From NCBI RefSeq assembly GCF_002234595.1, contig NZ_NMUL01000046.1:1-43119 (forward strand): a stretch of 43,119 nucleotides of DNA. Reading direction: 5' to 3'. This stretch comes from Amycolatopsis vastitatis (GTDB lineage Bacteria > Actinomycetota > Actinomycetes > Mycobacteriales > Pseudonocardiaceae). The notes beneath the pieces are model-generated. The model saw nothing but the letters and a program-made list of their open reading frames with translations, had not been told where the DNA came from and ran no database searches. The position numbers were made by a program, and so were the translations under genes. Position 1 is the first letter of the stretch. Each line of letters begins with the position of its first letter. Shown one piece after another: positions 16,296 through 24,141 of the stretch.

Positions 16296-16669
16296 GCTTG
16301 CGCTCCCAGGATGTGCCGCTTGAGCGGCATCGAGTTCAACAGGACGAACGCGTAGCCGTAGCCCGCGAAGGACAGGCCGGAGAACAGCTTGTTCCACCAC
16401 AGCGCCGCGCCGAGCAGGAGGAACGCGTGCAGCAGCGCGAAGACGACGCTGACGACCATGCCGCCGATGCGGGCGCTGCCCATTTTGTGCACGAGCCCGG
16501 TGGTGACGACGCCGCCGAGGATGAGCGCGAGCGCCGGCATCCGGTAGATGGCCAGGCCCGAGCCGGCGCTCAGCACGGGGATCAGGTCGAGCAGCGCCCA
16601 CGCGACGGGCAGCCCGACCAGCAGGCCGGCGACGACCTTCACCTCGGCGGGTGCTTGCCAGGTCCTCAT
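16292..16669 (-). CDS. Four-helix membrane protein between hisF and hisI
   Basis: A 125-aa protein consisting almost wholly of four hydrophobic segments (starting near residues 10, 38, 65 and 95) with short polar loops. I recognise no family beyond 'hypothetical membrane protein'. It is coupled by ATGA overlaps to hisF upstream and hisI downstream, so it is made together with both enzymes. Its job is unknown; the tight embedding suggests either a transport or assembly role or a fixed passenger of the operon. Confidence 0.75.
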   Translation of the reverse strand: MRTWQAPAEVKVVAGLLVGLPVAWALLDLIPVLSAGSGLAIYRMPALALILGGVVTTGLVHKMGSARIGGMVVSVVFALLHAFLLLGAALWWNKLFSGLSFAGYGYAFVLLNSMPLKRHILGAQA

Positions 16670-17439
16670 CGGACCTCGACCCCGCCGTCGCGCAGAGCGG
16701 TCTTGACGTCGCCGATCTTCAGCTGTCCGAAGTGGAACACGCTGGCCGCGAGCACCGCGTCCGCGCCGGTCCGGACCGCGGGCAGGAAGTGCTCGACCGC
16801 GCCCGCTCCCCCGCTGGCGATCACCGGGACCCGCACGGCTTTGCGCACCAGCCCGATGAGTTCGAGGTCGAAGCCGTTCTTCGTGCCGTCGGCGTCCATC
16901 GAGTTCAGCAGGATCTCGCCGACGCCCAGCTCTTCGCCGCGCGCGGCCCACTCGACGGCGTCGATGCCGGTGCCGCGGCGGCCGCCGTGGGTGGTGACCT
17001 CGAACCCGGAGGCCGTCGGCTCGCCGCCCTCGGGCACGCGGCGCGCGTCGACCGACAGCACGATGCACTGGGCACCGAACCTTCTCGATGCTTCGCTGAG
17101 GAACTCCGGCCGGGCGATGGCGGCGGTGTTGATGCTCACCTTGTCCGCCCCGGTGCGCAGGAGCCGGTTGACGTCGTCGTTGCTGCGGACGCCGCCGCCG
17201 ACGGTGAGCGGGATGAAGACCTGCTCGGCGGTGCGGCGGACCACGTCGTAGGTGGTTTCGCGGTCGCCGGAGGACGCCGTGACGTCGAGGAACGTCAGCT
17301 CGTCGGCCCCCTCGGCGTCGTAACGCCGGGCCAGCTCGACCGGGTCGCCGGCGTCACGGAGGCCGGCGAAGTTGACACCCTTCACGACCCGGCCCGCGTC
17401 GACGTCGAGACAGGGGATCACCCGCACCGCGACAGACAT
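16666..17439 (-). CDS. hisF: Imidazole glycerol phosphate synthase, cyclase subunit
   Basis: HisF (257 aa) uses ammonia delivered by HisH to make imidazole glycerol phosphate and AICAR. It is a TIM barrel with both catalytic aspartates visible, in IPCLDVDAGRVVKG and in VLSVDARR. The phosphate sites VGGGVRS and ASGGAGAVEHF are present. The ATG at 17437-17439 is chosen; the long upstream frame is antisense to the divergent tetR. Its partner hisH is about 10 kb away at 27.4-28.0 kb instead of adjacent. The stop overlaps the next gene as ATGA. Confidence 0.97.
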   Translation of the reverse strand: MSVAVRVIPCLDVDAGRVVKGVNFAGLRDAGDPVELARRYDAEGADELTFLDVTASSGDRETTYDVVRRTAEQVFIPLTVGGGVRSNDDVNRLLRTGADKVSINTAAIARPEFLSEASRRFGAQCIVLSVDARRVPEGGEPTASGFEVTTHGGRRGTGIDAVEWAARGEELGVGEILLNSMDADGTKNGFDLELIGLVRKAVRVPVIASGGAGAVEHFLPAVRTGADAVLAASVFHFGQLKIGDVKTALRDGGVEVR

Positions 17440-17477
17440 GGTCACCAGCGTAGTCAAGGGGGTTCTAAGCTCGGACA

Positions 17478-18056
17478 ATGGCACGGGCGGGACGGCGGCC
17501 GGGGCAGACCGAGACGCGCGAGAAGATCCTCGACGCGGCGCGGCACCGGTTCGCCGAGCTGGGGTACGACGGAGCGACGGTCCGCGGGATCGCCGCCGAC
17601 GCGGGCGTGAACGCGGCCCTGCTGCACCACTTCTTCGGCACCAAGCAGGAGCTGTTCGCGGCGGCGATGAACCTGCCGGTGAACCCGGCGTCCCTGGTGC
17701 CGTCGATCCTCGCGGGGCCGCGCGCATCGCTGGGTGAACGCCTGGTGCGGGCGTTCCTGGCGGTCTGGGCGGAGCCGGCGGGCCGGACGCCGTTCGTCGC
17801 GATGCTGCGCGCGGCGGCGACGAACGAACAGGTCGCGCTGATGATGCGCCAGTTCATCGAGCGCACGGTGCTGGCCGAGGTCGCCCGGTCCCTGGAGGTG
17901 CCGAAGATCCGGGTGACGGGCATCGCGGCGCAGATGATCGGGATCGCGCTGCTGCGGTACGTGATCAAGCTGCCGCCGCTGGTGCACGCCTCCGACGACG
18001 AGATCGTGGAGATGCTCGCCCCGGTGGCCCAGTACTACCTCGCGCCGCCTGCCTGA
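17478..18056 (+). CDS. TetR-family transcriptional regulator (paralogue of that at 13731)
   Basis: A 192-aa TetR regulator diverging from hisF across 38 bp. The helix-turn-helix is FAELGYDGATVRGIAADAGV with recognition helix AALLHHFFGTKQELF. The ligand domain ends with QMIGIALLRYVIKLPPL, closely parallel to QMVGLGMVRYVAKFEPL in the regulator beside trpE. TAAGCT about 7 nt before the ATG suggests a leaderless transcript. Its stop codon TGA forms the first three bases of a 239-bp repeat element. No clear operator palindrome was found in the 38-bp divergent gap. The ligand is unknown. Confidence 0.9.
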   Translation: MARAGRRPGQTETREKILDAARHRFAELGYDGATVRGIAADAGVNAALLHHFFGTKQELFAAAMNLPVNPASLVPSILAGPRASLGERLVRAFLAVWAEPAGRTPFVAMLRAAATNEQVALMMRQFIERTVLAEVARSLEVPKIRVTGIAAQMIGIALLRYVIKLPPLVHASDDEIVEMLAPVAQYYLAPPA

Positions 18057-18292
18057 GCAGCCCCCGTTTCCACGCTACCGGCGGGCACCGACAGTTCCGG
18101 GCGCTCGCGGCCGACGAAGCTCGGCTTGTCCACAGTGCCGGGCAAGCGCCCCAATGTGGCGTTGGTTGCGTTCAACGCACCGAACGCCACATTGGGTGCG
18201 TCTGACGCACCGAACGCCACATTGGGGCGCTCGAGACTCGGGCCCCCGGAACTGTCGGCCCCTCCCGGTAGGCTGGAAACCGGGGCTGCTCA
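18054..18292. mobile_element. MITE-like composite repeat, 239 bp
   Basis: The outer arms 18054-18101 and 18245-18292 are inverted copies matching at 41 of 48 positions by eye (TGAGCAGCCCC at each end, and CCGACAGTTCCGGG near the inner edge). Inside lie one forward CCAATGTGGCGTT (18151-18163) and two inverted copies, AACGCCACATTGGG, at 18183 and 18213 with a 30-bp period. There is no open frame for a transposase and no evident target duplication. It fills most of the 284-bp gap between tetR and the phytase gene. Confidence 0.6.
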
Positions 18293-18340
18293 TCACGGCG
18301 CGTTCATTCCCCGGCCATCCGATTCGTCTAGTTTGCGCCC

Positions 18341-19588
18341 GTGCGCAGACTCCTCCCGGTGGCCGTGGCCGCCGTCTCCCTGCTGTCCGCCGTCCCCGCT
18401 TCCGCCGCGCCGTGCGACCCGTCGCCAGTCGCGCAGACGCAAGCGTTCGTCGACGACGCGAGCGCGTCCCCGGCGAACGCCGACGCCGACGATCCCGCGA
18501 TCTGGGTCCACCCGCGCGACCCTGAGCGCAGCGTCGTCATCGGCACGCTCAAGGAAGGCGGGCTCGCCGCGTTCGACCTGGCCGGGCGGACCCTGCAGCT
18601 GGTCCCGGCCGGGCCGAAGGGCCGGTTCAACAACGTCGACGTCGTCGGCGACCTGGCCGTGGTCAGCGACCGCGGACGGGACCGGATCCGGGTCTACCGG
18701 ATCGACCCGGCGGCCGCCCACGTCCTGACCGACGTCACCGATCCGGCCGCGGCGCCGGTGTTCTCGACGTCGGAGTCCGAAGTGGACAGTCAGCGGACGG
18801 CGTACGGCCTGGCGGCGGGCCGCGACCCGCGCACCGGTGACCGGCGGGTCGCGGTGACCCGGCGGCACGAGACGCGGGTGGCGCTGCTGCGGCTCGTGGA
18901 CAAGCCCGACGGGACCGTCGGCACCGAAAAGATCGCCACGGTGGACCTGCCGTCGGCCTTCCGGCTGCCGGACGGCACGACCTGGGCGCCGTGCGAGGAG
19001 CCCGGTGAAAGACCGCAGCTGGAAGGCTCGGTGCTCGACGGCCGTGTGCTCTACACCGCCCAGGAGGACGTCGGGATCTGGCGGATCCCGCTCACGCCGG
19101 GCGGCTTCGGGCGGCCCGAGCTGATCGACCGCGTGCGGTCCTACGGCGTCCCGCAGCGCTGGGACCCCGCGGCCGAAGAGTGCGTGCCGGACGGCGCCGA
19201 CCCCGGGTTCGGCGGCCGGTGGCTCACCGCGGACGCCGAGGGCCTGGCGCTGGCGGACGGCACGCTGTTCGCGTCCAGCCAGGGCGACTCGCGCTTCGTC
19301 GTGTACGGCCGCCGCACGCGTGACCTGCGGATCGTCGCGGGCCGCGGCACGGACTCGGTCGAGCACTCCGACGGCTCGGCGATCACCACGGCGTCGCTGG
19401 GCCGCCGCTTCCCGCACGGCCTCCTGGTCGTCCACGACGGCGAACGCCGCCCGGCCGACGGCGACCTCCCGACCAACGGTTTCGCGTTCCTCCGGCTCGA
19501 GGACGTCATCCCGCGACAAACGCCGCGACAAAAAAGTCCCGTCCGCATGCAGCAGTCCGGCCCCCTCGCGCGTCCATGGGATGGGTGA
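18341..19588 (+). CDS. Secreted beta-propeller phytase-like protein
   Basis: A 415-aa protein with a cleavable signal peptide (hydrophobic residues 5-22, ending SAAPC). The mature part matches the beta-propeller (3-)phytase family: ADADDPAIWVHPRDPERSVVIGTLKEGG-type opening, FNNVDVVGDLAVVSDRG, AYGLAAGRDPRTG and a late ADAEGLALADG. Such enzymes are calcium-dependent and release phosphate from phytate outside the cell. The GTG at 18341 lies 7 nt after TAGTTT, so the message may be leaderless. The last ~25 residues (from RQTPRQKSP) are low-complexity and overlap what is probably the promoter region of the following sigma factor. Confidence 0.85.
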   Translation: MRRLLPVAVAAVSLLSAVPASAAPCDPSPVAQTQAFVDDASASPANADADDPAIWVHPRDPERSVVIGTLKEGGLAAFDLAGRTLQLVPAGPKGRFNNVDVVGDLAVVSDRGRDRIRVYRIDPAAAHVLTDVTDPAAAPVFSTSESEVDSQRTAYGLAAGRDPRTGDRRVAVTRRHETRVALLRLVDKPDGTVGTEKIATVDLPSAFRLPDGTTWAPCEEPGERPQLEGSVLDGRVLYTAQEDVGIWRIPLTPGGFGRPELIDRVRSYGVPQRWDPAAEECVPDGADPGFGGRWLTADAEGLALADGTLFASSQGDSRFVVYGRRTRDLRIVAGRGTDSVEHSDGSAITTASLGRRFPHGLLVVHDGERRPADGDLPTNGFAFLRLEDVIPRQTPRQKSPVRMQQSGPLARPWDG

Positions 19589-19602
19589 CGGAAGGGACGT
19601 GC

Positions 19603-20100
19603 GTGGGTTTCGAAGAGTTCGTGGCGGAGCGGCTGGACGGGCTGCTCCGCTACGCCACCGTCCTGACGAACGACCCGCACCTGGCGCAGGACATCGTCCA
19701 GGACGTGCTCCTGCGCGCCCAGCAACGCTGGGACGCCATCGCCGCGCCGCCGACCTACGTGCGGCGGATGGTCACCAACGAGTACCTGTCGTGGCGGCGG
19801 CGGGCCGTGCGGCGGATGGTGCCGAGCAGCCACGACGTCCTGGACGCGCTGAGCCCACCGTCGGCCGACCCGGCCACCGCCTACGACGAGCGGGACGCGA
19901 TGCTCGGCCTCCTGGCCACGCTGCCCCGCAAACAGCGCGCGGCGATCGTGCTGCGCTACTACGAGAGCTACTCCGACGCCGAGATCGCCGCGGTCCTGCG
20001 CTGCGGCGTGTCCACCGTGCGCAGCCAGATCTCCCGCGCCCTGGCCACCCTGCGCCAGGCCCCGCACCCCACGGCCCTGACCACCGGAGCCCCCGAATGA
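19603..20100 (+). CDS. SigE-family (SigE70) RNA polymerase sigma factor
   Basis: A 165-aa ECF-type sigma factor. Region 2 is FEEFVAERLDGLLRYATVLTNDP followed by AQDIVQDVLLRAQQRW. Region 4 is LPRKQRAAIVLRYYESYSDAEIAAVL with CGVSTVRSQISRAL as recognition helix. GTG at 19603 is chosen because GAAGGGA lies 5 nt upstream; an ATG at 19576 would lie inside the phytase gene end. A direct repeat CCGCGACAAA (19511-19520 and 19523-19532) lies before it. It is coupled to the next gene, a probable anti-sigma factor, through ATGA. The inducing signal is unknown. Confidence 0.9.
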   Translation: MGFEEFVAERLDGLLRYATVLTNDPHLAQDIVQDVLLRAQQRWDAIAAPPTYVRRMVTNEYLSWRRRAVRRMVPSSHDVLDALSPPSADPATAYDERDAMLGLLATLPRKQRAAIVLRYYESYSDAEIAAVLRCGVSTVRSQISRALATLRQAPHPTALTTGAPE

Positions 20101-21068
20101 GCCGCAGCGAGCACGAGACCGAGACGCTGATCCGGGAGAGCCTGGACCGCCTCGCCGCCCGCGCGCCGGACGGTCACGCGGTGCGCGACGCGCTCGCCCG
20201 CGCCGGGCGGCAGCGGCGGCCGGCGACCCGGCTGGCGCTGGTCGCCGCCGCGGTGGTCGCGCTGGTCGCCGGCGTCGTCGCCGGCACGCAGCTGCTCACC
20301 ACGGTCGACCTGGTGCCCGCCGCGAGCCGCCCGGTGCTCGGCTACAGCCCCGGCTGGCTGCCCGACGGCTTCACCGAGCAGTACCGCGAGGGCGGCCCCG
20401 GCACCGCGCCGCAGGTCCGGCGGTGGTTCGCCGGGCCGGCGGAGATCACGCTGTCGGCGTACTCGCCGGTCGACCCCGAGTGGTCGCAGACCGCGCTGAA
20501 GATCGCGTCGCTCGGGGACCAGATCCTGGTGCGCGGCCGGGTCGCCATGGTCACCGGCGACACCGGCTCGGCCGCGCTCCTGACCTGGCTCGCCGACGAA
20601 ACGCACGTGCTGACCGCCCACGTCTCCGGCGTCCCGGACGCCCGCGCGGTGGCGATGCGCGTCGCCGAGTCCGTCACCGCCAAGCCGGTCGGCGTCCGCG
20701 GCGAGCTGCGGTTCGGCCCGCTCCCGGCGGGACTGGCCGAACGCTCGGCCGCGGTCCGGGGCACCGGCCCGGAGGACGGCTCGACCGAGCTGACGGCCGC
20801 GGCCCCGGGCGGGCCGCCGGTCCGGGCCGCCGTCGGCGCGGGATCCCCCGGCGTGAACGGCGCCGCCCCGATCGTGGTGCGGGGCAGCCACGGCTTCTTC
20901 CTGGCCCCGGCGAACGGCAAGGACGCGACGGTCGCGGTCCGGCTGCCGTCCGGACGCTGGCTGACGGTTTCGGGCGCGCAGCCGGAAGCCGTGCTGGCCG
21001 CCGTCGCGGACAGCGTCCAGCTCGACCCCTCGCCCGACTACCGCTGGCTGGGCCGGGCTACCAGCTGA
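20097..21068 (+). CDS. Probable membrane-anchored anti-sigma factor
   Basis: A 323-aa protein with a short cytoplasmic N-terminus (SEHETETLIRESLDRLAARA), one membrane helix at about residues 44-64 (LALVAAAVVALVAGVVAGTQ) and a large extracytoplasmic domain. No zinc-binding HxxxCxxC motif is present, so it is not a ZAS-type anti-sigma. Location directly after the sigma gene with ATGA overlap and this topology support an anti-sigma or sensor role, by inference. Its 3' end overlaps the convergent membrane-protein gene by 11 bp. Confidence 0.75.
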   Translation: MSRSEHETETLIRESLDRLAARAPDGHAVRDALARAGRQRRPATRLALVAAAVVALVAGVVAGTQLLTTVDLVPAASRPVLGYSPGWLPDGFTEQYREGGPGTAPQVRRWFAGPAEITLSAYSPVDPEWSQTALKIASLGDQILVRGRVAMVTGDTGSAALLTWLADETHVLTAHVSGVPDARAVAMRVAESVTAKPVGVRGELRFGPLPAGLAERSAAVRGTGPEDGSTELTAAAPGGPPVRAAVGAGSPGVNGAAPIVVRGSHGFFLAPANGKDATVAVRLPSGRWLTVSGAQPEAVLAAVADSVQLDPSPDYRWLGRATS

Positions 21069-21999
21069 TCATCGGGAACCAGATGATCCCGAGCCTGCCG
21101 AGCACGCGGACGTCCCAGTAGAGCAGCGTGAAGGTGCCGCCGACGAGCAGGGCCGCGCCGGTCACGGTCGCGATCCGGGCCGGCTTCGCGGCCAGCCAGC
21201 GTTGCACGCGCCCGCCCGTGGCGTGCGTCAGGATGAGGAACAGCACCGCCATGACGACGATGTTGCCGACCGACTGGAGCGCGAACGCGGCGGCGCCGTA
21301 CAGGACGTTGTGCTGTTCCGCGGCGCTGCGGAACATGATCCGGAAGAGCGGGTACGGCCGCCCGATGAGGAACCCGCCGATGAGCGCGCCCATCAGGACC
21401 AGCGGCGCGGCCGGGTGGCGGCGCAGGAACCCCGGACCGCGGAGAAGGCCGAGCGCGATCAAGCCCAGCAGCAGGAACACCAGGCCGACGACCCCGAAGG
21501 CGATCATCGACTGGACGCTGCGCGGGGACAGCCGGGTGGTCTGCGCGGTGGAGAACTGCGGCATCCGGGTGCCGACGAGCGCGACGATCACGCCGTACAC
21601 GACCGACACGGTGAGCATGCCGGCGGCGATCCAGCCGAGCGGCTTGAGCGTGGTGGCGAACCGCCGCTTTTCGCCCGCCTGGCCGCCGACCAGCGGTGCG
21701 ACCGCCCCGAAGGCGGCGATGTTGCAAGCGGTGAACGAACCCGCGAGCCCGGAGACGAAGGCGAACAGCGTCCCGGCGAGGACGCCACCGATCGGGGTGG
21801 CTTTCGCGTCGTATCCGAGGAGCCCGTTCGCGACGCTGTCGCCGATCACGGAGTCGACGAAGGGCGCCGACCAGATCGCGGTCAGCACGAAGCCGGCGAG
21901 GACCGCGGCGGCGGCGATCGCGGCGCGGCGCGCGGGATAGGGCCCCGCGCCGAAGAAGCTCGCTTGCGGGTGAACCGGTAGTTCGCGTGCGACGATCAT
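21058..21999 (-). CDS. Multi-pass membrane protein, unknown (possibly DsbD/CcdA-like)
   Basis: A 313-aa integral membrane protein with about eight helices. ATG at 21997-21999 is chosen: GGAGG lies 7 nt upstream. The motif SGLAGSFTACNIAAFGAVAP faintly recalls the cysteine-containing helix of DsbD/CcdA-type reductant carriers, but a second conserved cysteine helix is not obvious. Assignment to that superfamily is weak. It may be a transporter or electron-transfer protein. It is isolated: convergent with the anti-sigma gene and divergent from the ABC exporter across a 297-bp gap that holds repeats. Confidence 0.65.
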   Translation of the reverse strand: MIVARELPVHPQASFFGAGPYPARRAAIAAAAVLAGFVLTAIWSAPFVDSVIGDSVANGLLGYDAKATPIGGVLAGTLFAFVSGLAGSFTACNIAAFGAVAPLVGGQAGEKRRFATTLKPLGWIAAGMLTVSVVYGVIVALVGTRMPQFSTAQTTRLSPRSVQSMIAFGVVGLVFLLLGLIALGLLRGPGFLRRHPAAPLVLMGALIGGFLIGRPYPLFRIMFRSAAEQHNVLYGAAAFALQSVGNIVVMAVLFLILTHATGGRVQRWLAAKPARIATVTGAALLVGGTFTLLYWDVRVLGRLGIIWFPMISW

Positions 22000-22167
22000 C
22001 GGCATCCCTCCGGTGTGCGGGGCCTGCGGATACATCGTCCCAAAAGAGGGGTTGGCGCGCTTCCGCCTGCTTGCCCATCGCGGTGTGCCGCGTGGACTCT
22101 TGACGCGCCTTCAGCGCCTGAGCCGGTCCCGGAAGCGTCCGGCTCCGCCTCCGGACCGATCCACAAC

Positions 22168-22220
22168 GTCATGAACGACTCTTTCCTGTCGTCAGACGTC
22201 ATGAATGAGTCGTTCATGAC
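22168..22220. repeat. Pair of GTCATGAAYGA palindromes upstream of the ABC exporter
   Basis: The degenerate copy (core GAACGACTCTTTC, 22173-22185) precedes a 23-bp palindrome at 22198-22220 with core GAATGAGTCGTTC and GTCAT/ATGAC arms. They carry the same GAAYGANTCRTTC core as the pair upstream of trpE, but the flanks differ. The rest of the 22000-22296 gap shows only promoter elements near its end. Confidence 0.8.
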
Positions 22221-22260
22221 CTCCGGCCACCACCGCGGGTCCGAGCCACCGGCCACCCCC

Positions 22261-22307
22261 TTGACCTGCCTTCTCAACGGGCGCAGAATTAAACGCATGA
22301 CTAATTC
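22261..22307 (+). promoter_or_regulatory. Promoter with operator-like dyad for the ABC exporter, leaderless start
   Basis: TTGACC (22261-22266) and CAGAAT (22284-22289) are spaced 17 bp. The ATG at 22297 falls at the expected transcription start, and no ribosome binding site precedes it, so the mRNA is probably leaderless. GAATTA (22286-22291) and TAATTC (22302-22307) form a dyad across the start codon that could bind a repressor. Confidence 0.55.
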
Positions 22308-23010
22308 AGCGCTGCGGGTCGCCGGCCTGCGGGTCCGCCGCGGTGGCCGGCCGGTGGTGCGGGACGTGAGCTTCGAGGTGCCGCGTGGCGCCGTCACCGG
22401 GCTGCTCGGCCCGAGCGGCTGCGGCAAGACCACGCTGATGCGGGCGGTCGTCGGCGTGCAGATCGTCGAGGGCGGCACGGTCACCGTGCTCGGCCTGCCC
22501 GCCGGCAGCCCGCCGCTGCGGCGCCGGATCGGGTACGCGACGCAGAACCCCGCCATCTACGCCGACCTGACCATCCGGGAGGCCCTGCGGTACTTCGCCG
22601 CGGTGCTGCGCGCGCCGGCGTCCGATGTGGACAGAGTCATTGCCGAGGTGGGGCTGGCCGACCACGCCGGGAAGCTCGTCGGCTCGCTCTCCGGCGGGCA
22701 GCACAGCCGCGCCAACCTCGCCGTCGCCCTGCTCGGCACGCCGGAGCTGCTGGTGCTCGACGAGCCGACCGTCGGGCTCGACCCGGTCCTGCGCGACGAG
22801 CTGTGGGCGCTGTTCCGCCGGCTCGCCGAGGCCGGCGCCACGCTGCTGGTGTCCAGCCACGTCATGGACGAAGCGGCGCGCTGCGACCGGCTCCTGCTCA
22901 TGCGCGAAGGCGTCCTCCTCGCCGACGACGCGCCCCTCGCGCTGCGGGAGCGCACCGGGGCCGCCGACCTCGAACAGGCCTTCCTCCACCTCGTGAAGGC
23001 GGCGTCATGA
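22297..23010 (+). CDS. ABC transporter ATP-binding protein (ABC-2/drug exporter type)
   Basis: A 237-aa ATPase with all motifs intact: Walker A GPSGCGKTT (38-46), Q-loop ATQNPA (81-86), signature LSGGQ (131-135), Walker B LLVLDEP (151-157) and the switch histidine in SSHVMDE (His 188). It resembles the DrrA/CcmA group that powers export by ABC-2 permeases. The longer upstream frame runs through repeats and is not coding. It overlaps the permease gene as ATGA. Confidence 0.93.
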   Translation: MTNSALRVAGLRVRRGGRPVVRDVSFEVPRGAVTGLLGPSGCGKTTLMRAVVGVQIVEGGTVTVLGLPAGSPPLRRRIGYATQNPAIYADLTIREALRYFAAVLRAPASDVDRVIAEVGLADHAGKLVGSLSGGQHSRANLAVALLGTPELLVLDEPTVGLDPVLRDELWALFRRLAEAGATLLVSSHVMDEAARCDRLLLMREGVLLADDAPLALRERTGAADLEQAFLHLVKAAS

Positions 23011-23741
23011 ACCCCGCGCTGACCCTCGCCACCACCCGGCGCATCCTGACGCAGCTGCGGCACGACCCGCGCACCGTCGTGATGCTGATCCTGGTGCCGA
23101 CGCTGCTGATGGTCCTGCTGCGGTACGTGTTCAACTCGACGCTGGTGTTCAGCCACGTCGCGCCCGCGCTGCTCGGCGTGTTCCCCTTCCTGATCATGTT
23201 CCTCATCGCCTCGATCACGACGTTGCGCGAGCGGACGACGGCGACGCTCGAACGCTTGATGACGCTCCCCATCGGACGGCTCGACCTGCTCTTCGGCTAC
23301 GCGCTGGCGTTCGGCGCGATCGCCGTCGTCCAGGTCGCGGTCGCGGCGGGCGTCTCGCTGTGGTGGCTCGGCCTCGACCTGGCGGGCCCGGTGGCGATGC
23401 TGCTGCTGATCGCCCTGCTCGACGCGCTGCTGGGGATGGCGCTCGGACTGTTCGTCAGCGCCTTCGCGCGCACCGAGTTCCAGGCCGTGCAGTTCATGCC
23501 GGTGTTCGTGCTGCCGCAGATCCTGCTGTGCGGGCTGTTCGTGCCGCGCGCGGACATGGGCTGGCTGCTGCGGTGGCTGTCGGACGTGATGCCGCTGTCG
23601 TACGCGGTCGAGGCGCTGAACCGGGTGACGGCGGCGGCCACGATCGACGCGGTGATCCTGCGCGACCTGCTGGTCGTCGCCTGCTGCGCGCTGCTGGCGC
23701 TGATGCTCGGCGCGGCGACGCTGCGGCGGCGGACGCCGTGA
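23007..23741 (+). CDS. ABC-2 type transporter permease
   Basis: A 244-aa integral membrane protein with six hydrophobic segments and ABC-2 family features: RTVVMLILVPTLLM in the first helix, TLRERTTATLERLMTLPIGR after the second, and FVLPQILLCGLFVP in the fifth. It pairs with the upstream ATPase (ATGA overlap) as an exporter. Substrate unknown; DrrB-like drug or lipid export is common in the family. The gene ends 13 bp before the next one. Confidence 0.9.
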   Translation: MNPALTLATTRRILTQLRHDPRTVVMLILVPTLLMVLLRYVFNSTLVFSHVAPALLGVFPFLIMFLIASITTLRERTTATLERLMTLPIGRLDLLFGYALAFGAIAVVQVAVAAGVSLWWLGLDLAGPVAMLLLIALLDALLGMALGLFVSAFARTEFQAVQFMPVFVLPQILLCGLFVPRADMGWLLRWLSDVMPLSYAVEALNRVTAAATIDAVILRDLLVVACCALLALMLGAATLRRRTP

Positions 23742-23754
23742 CTACCGTGGGCGC

Positions 23755-24141
23755 ATGGCATCCGAAACGGACCGGCTCGCCGCCGAGCGCTACGTCGTCC
23801 TGACCACGTTCCGCCGTGACGGGCGCGCCGTGCCGACCCCGATCTGGGTGGCCGGCGACGGCGGTGAGCTCGTGCTGTGGTCGGAGCGGAAGGCCGGGAA
23901 GGTCAAGCGCATCCGCAACAGTGGCCGGGTGGAGGTCCAGGCGTGCGACGTCCGCGGGCGGAAGACGCACGGCGCCGTCGTCACCGGACAGGCCCGGCTG
24001 CTCGACGCCGAGGGGACCGAACGGGTCCGGAAGGTGATCGCCCGCAAGTACGGCGTCGTCGGGCGCGTCACGATGTTCTTCTCGAAGCTGCGCGGCCCGG
24101 CGGACCGGACGGTCGGGATCGCGGTCAAAGTGGACGGCTGA
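23755..24141 (+). CDS. PPOX-class F420-dependent oxidoreductase (split-barrel fold)
   Basis: A 128-aa protein of the pyridoxamine-5'-phosphate-oxidase-like split barrel. The patterns YVVLTTFRRDGRAVPTPIWVA near the N-terminus, KAGKVKRIRNSGRVEVQACDVRGR and a C-terminal VGIAVKV strand are typical of the actinobacterial F420-dependent subgroup (Rv2074/Rv1155-like TIGR03666 type). It probably reduces a small substrate with F420H2 or binds a flavin. Substrate unknown. It follows the ABC permease closely and overlaps the convergent GNAT gene by 17 bp. Confidence 0.85.
   Translation: MASETDRLAAERYVVLTTFRRDGRAVPTPIWVAGDGGELVLWSERKAGKVKRIRNSGRVEVQACDVRGRKTHGAVVTGQARLLDAEGTERVRKVIARKYGVVGRVTMFFSKLRGPADRTVGIAVKVDG

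Noticed and set aside
18035..18220. 61-codon minus frame over the 18-kb repeat
   Set aside because: Its NATNATLG-like sequence is the translation of the 30-bp repeat units, not a protein.
18054..18292. Complete insertion sequence
   Set aside because: No transposase frame fits in 239 bp and no target duplication is evident at the ends.
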